From: Phoronis australis
Taxonomy: Eukaryota > Phoronida > Phoronidae
DNA length: 64,000 nt
Direction: 5' to 3'
Assembly: GCA_002633005.1 (NCBI GenBank)
Contig: NMRA01000229.1
Location: forward strand, 581,765-645,764
Every line of letters starts with the position of its first letter. Position 1 is the first letter of the stretch. A model generated the notes under the pieces. It was not told where the DNA came from and searched no databases. It saw nothing but the letters and a program-made list of their open reading frames with translations. The position numbers were made by a program, and so were the translations under genes. Below are positions 61,033 to 64,000 of the stretch, piece by piece.

Positions 61033-63431
61033 GAGACAGCTATAGTACTCTCCTTTGTCTCGGAGGTAAGAAATCGTGTCGTTTTCATTGATCTGGTTTT
61101 TGGAATGTCAGATATTTTCATAGGTCTTGTCAACAACTGTTGACGTGTATTTATTACCAATTTCAACCGTTTAAAATAGCAGAATAGGTAGTAGCGTACA
61201 TAAAGGGGAGAGTGCGACGGTGCGACGCCTCAGGGCATCTACATAGGGGTGCATGCAATCACTATGAGTAAACCTTTTGAAATTGTGACTGATTTGTAGT
61301 TAAATTAACTAGTTTCGATTTTATGTTTCATCTTTTTTGTTTTTCTTAGTATTAGGGTCCATGAACTGAGTAGAAAGAGGGACATCCAATAAAATAATCG
61401 CTTCGGGCATCACCGAATCTCTGCACGCTTCTATTGATAGGGGACTCTGTTGGGTTCAAAAGCAACCCGACAAACTTGCTTGATCCACTCGCTATGCATT
61501 TTCTTGTCTTTGATTGTAGTCAGGGTGGCGAGGATCACCCGTCTACGTATATTCCATCCAACGGTCTCCCGTCGGAGTTGCTACCCACGCTACAGCAGTA
61601 ATACTTCTTAAGCAGTTGAACTGCGAATAGAGCAATGCAGTCGGCAAAAACTAAAGAATACAACGACAACAAAGAACGTGCGGAACTTCATGGAGCGAAA
61701 ACGAGGCTACAAAATTGGCGGATATTGCGGCATTGTGGGTATACATGTATACAGCGATATTCTAGTTTCGCTAAGTAAACCTGCATTTCGTGACAAAAAC
61801 TAAACTTTTGATTAAGACCACTTACATGTACACTCATGAAACGGTCTCAAATGCTTTCTCCAATTAGAGATGATTTGTCGGATTTAGAAAGAACTGGCAG
61901 ATAGTCATTGCTATGTACCAGGCTAAGTTGACCCGGCTGTCACTGTGGATCATTTTATGAGCCGAACCTAGCCTCAACCACTAACTAACTGTCATTTCTT
62001 GCCCCTCTTGCCCATGAACCGTATCTAAATGAGTCAGGAGCAAGTTGACACAAGTTTTATAGCCGCAAGTGGTCTAAACAAATAGTTGGTTTCTTTGCCA
62101 GAACGCTGTTTATACACACTTAAATCAGAGGCACCGTTACTGACGTTTCTAATAGAATCAGGAGAAAATTAAGTACACGCTATGTCCACAATAGATAAGT
62201 TGAATGCCAGCAAGACTTTCTGCCCAAAACCTACCAGGGCGCCTCGGATTTAGACCACTTGCTATTCAAAATCGGTTACATCTTGTTCCTTACAGAGATA
62301 TGAAATGCTTTCGAAAGAACTTGAGAATACTTGACGGGTCGTTATTGCTTTAGACAAGAACTGTTTTGAAAGTTGCTTGTCACGGCGAGTAAGTTTCAGA
62401 CTCTAAGGTCGCAAAGTGGTCAGAGGAAATTCAGGCGTTTTACTGTAACCAAGTTTAATTTAAATAAAGAAAAAAAAAACGAAATGGCGTTGCTTTGGAA
62501 GTGCAAATACCCGCAAGAAAGTCGGTGCTTTAACACGTGACCCCAGCGTCCAATCTTCGATCTCAGATTCGTTCCACAATCAACCTCGAAACCAATCCCG
62601 CTGCAAGATTCGAGTGGACGCTTGCAAGTTTACTCGAGTTGTAACATGCCATTGGTCAATTTTCGCGTCGAGTTTCTAGTGCAGAGATTCCTGTCCCAGA
62701 ACCTCGACATGGTTTGCAGAAATTTTATTCAATTGTTTGTCAATTAAGCAACAAATTTGTCGAATTTATCCCCATCGATTTTAAAACATTTAGGTCCATA
62801 TGAGATGGTGGGTGAAAATTTTGACATTTAAAACGGAGGTCGTTTTATCGTTGCAGTTATACCATAATGAAAAATTCTTTGCAGTGGCGGAAAACCATAT
62901 CGTGTGAGTACAGTTGACAGCGTCATCTATTGCGCAAAATAAGGTCTCCTTCCCAGTCACCTTAAAGGTGCGTTTTTTCTTCTTTGACTTCCAGCCTCTT
63001 AAAGTCATATGATCCGTTTGTAGACGTTTTAAAAACATCGTGAATCTTCATAAAACCATTGAAACATACTCTCTGACACTTAATTAGAACTTTTCGTAAG
63101 TATGGGGTCGATCTGCTGCCTGTACATATTTTTTCTTTTATTTTTTATTTTCTTAAAATCAGCGTGATCAAAACAAACGAATGTTGCCCATAATGCTGTG
63201 CGGTTTGACCTTTCGGCAACTAATCAGCTGTTTCCGGTACTGCTCCGAAGAAGAGAAGTTCGCCTTAACCAGGTAATTTGTTCGTTTCTTGAACATTTTG
63301 ATGACGATATTGCTCCCTGTATGAGCTGAACAGTCTAACTATTACTCTTAGAATTAGATGAAACCATTACCTGTGGGAAAATTACGTACTCAATTTGATA
63401 GTAATCGTTGTGATCGAGTCGAGGGAGTCTG
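61033..63431. other. No gene seen
   Basis: AT-rich sequence with an A-run at about 62470. A stretch at 62560-62700 resembles pieces near 24.85 and 36.1 kb (TTGGTCAATTTTCGCGTCGAG). No coding evidence. Confidence 0.4.
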
Positions 63432-63477
63432 CAGTGGTACCCAGCCAGCTAGCGGTATCAACAGCTGGGTACCACTG
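63432..63477. repeat. Perfect 14-bp inverted repeat (hairpin), 18-base loop
   Basis: CAGTGGTACCCAGC (63432-63445) and GCTGGGTACCACTG (63464-63477) are exact reverse complements. No U-run follows and no gene ends here, so a terminator role is not indicated. Confidence 0.85.
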
Positions 63478-63551
63478 TGTTTTTCTTCAATAGAGCCCGA
63501 AATTCACACAGTCAGGGTAGTATATTTAGTATACAGATTTGTACCAAGGAT

Positions 63552-63816
63552 AGCCCTAGCCCTATCAATAGAGTGTAATGTTATTGTGGTTGGATAGACC
63601 CTGTTTGTCACTCGATGGTCGTGAGTTGAATTTCTACCTGCTGGCAGTTTCCAGACTTAGGACTTGAATTGCAAAACTATTCGAAGCCCTAGCCCTATCA
63701 ATGGAGTGTAATGTTATTGTGGTTGGATAGACCCTGTTTGTCACTCGATGGTCGTGAGTTCAATTTCTACCTGCTGGCAGTTTTCAGACTTTGGACTTGA
63801 ATTGCAAAACTATTCG
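63552..63816. repeat. Recent tandem duplication, 133-bp unit
   Basis: AGCCCTAGCCCTATCAAT through AAACTATTCG occurs at 63552-63683 and again at 63685-63816, with only a handful of differences. The high identity implies a recent duplication or an assembly artefact. Confidence 0.92.
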
Positions 63817-63898
63817 TGGTTTTTCATTGCCATAAGAAAACCATCGTCTACCAGGGACTCTATATACACACTCTACTTGTATATTGTACTAGCAGGGG

Positions 63899-64000
63899 CA
63901 CATTGGAGGATTTAAGGGGGGGGGCAAGAGGACCATGGCCCCCCTAAAATTCTCCCAGATACCATTTGGCAGTTCAGGGTGCAAATTGCTGATTAGCACA
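63899..64000 (+). mobile_element. Related G-rich dispersed element, running off the window
   Basis: CATTGGAGGATTTAAGG followed by nine G and GGCCCCCCTAAAATT resembles the same terminal motif family. The end is outside the window. Confidence 0.35.

Overview
The window is nuclear DNA of an animal, most likely a marine bilaterian invertebrate. Coding sequence is sparse and split by GT-AG introns, the flanks are rich in short dispersed repeats, tRNA-derived SINE-like elements, fold-back elements and microsatellites, and the one clearly identifiable gene is an animal-specific secreted BMP regulator. I cannot fix the phylum from the sequence. There is one 314-base assembly gap (13036-13349) and three isolated N bases (27855, 34115, 52780).

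Main gene (30512-53651, minus strand). I could assemble a complete BMPER / crossveinless-2 (CV-2) gene by hand. It has 12 coding exons, all introns are GT-AG, and every exon junction agrees in phase. The coding length is 1998 bases, giving 665 residues plus a stop. The domain order is signal peptide, five von Willebrand C (VWC) domains, a VWD domain with an intact GDPH site, a C8 domain and a TIL domain, which is the full CV-2 architecture. The start exon and the first half of VWC1 lie 13.5 and 8 kb upstream of the rest and are easily missed. Long introns 1, 2, 5, 6 and 7 hold repeats.

Left part (1-30 kb). There is a small plus-strand secreted precursor (10143-10466). It has a signal peptide followed directly by a 14-residue peptide ending in PRM-Gly-Arg-Arg, so a predicted PRM-amide neuropeptide. 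Two weaker terminal-exon candidates are a Cys-rich one at 1472-1692 (minus) and one beside the assembly gap at 13405-13588 (plus). The rest is repeats: a 1.65-kb element with 20-bp perfect terminal inverted repeats around a decayed THAP zinc finger (22025-23671), two copies of a long palindromic fold-back element (27.6 and 28.6 kb), paired SINE-like copies (28.4 and 29.0 kb), a 36-bp minisatellite (12.2 kb), and dispersed repeats with second copies elsewhere in the window.

Right part (53.7-64 kb). This is the upstream flank of the BMPER gene. No gene was recognised. It contains the second copies of two dispersed repeats, a 14-bp-arm hairpin and a 133-bp tandem duplication near the window end.

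The only functional grouping visible is that the two best genes both encode secreted signalling products and lie about 20 kb apart with convergent 3' ends. I see no evidence that they act together.
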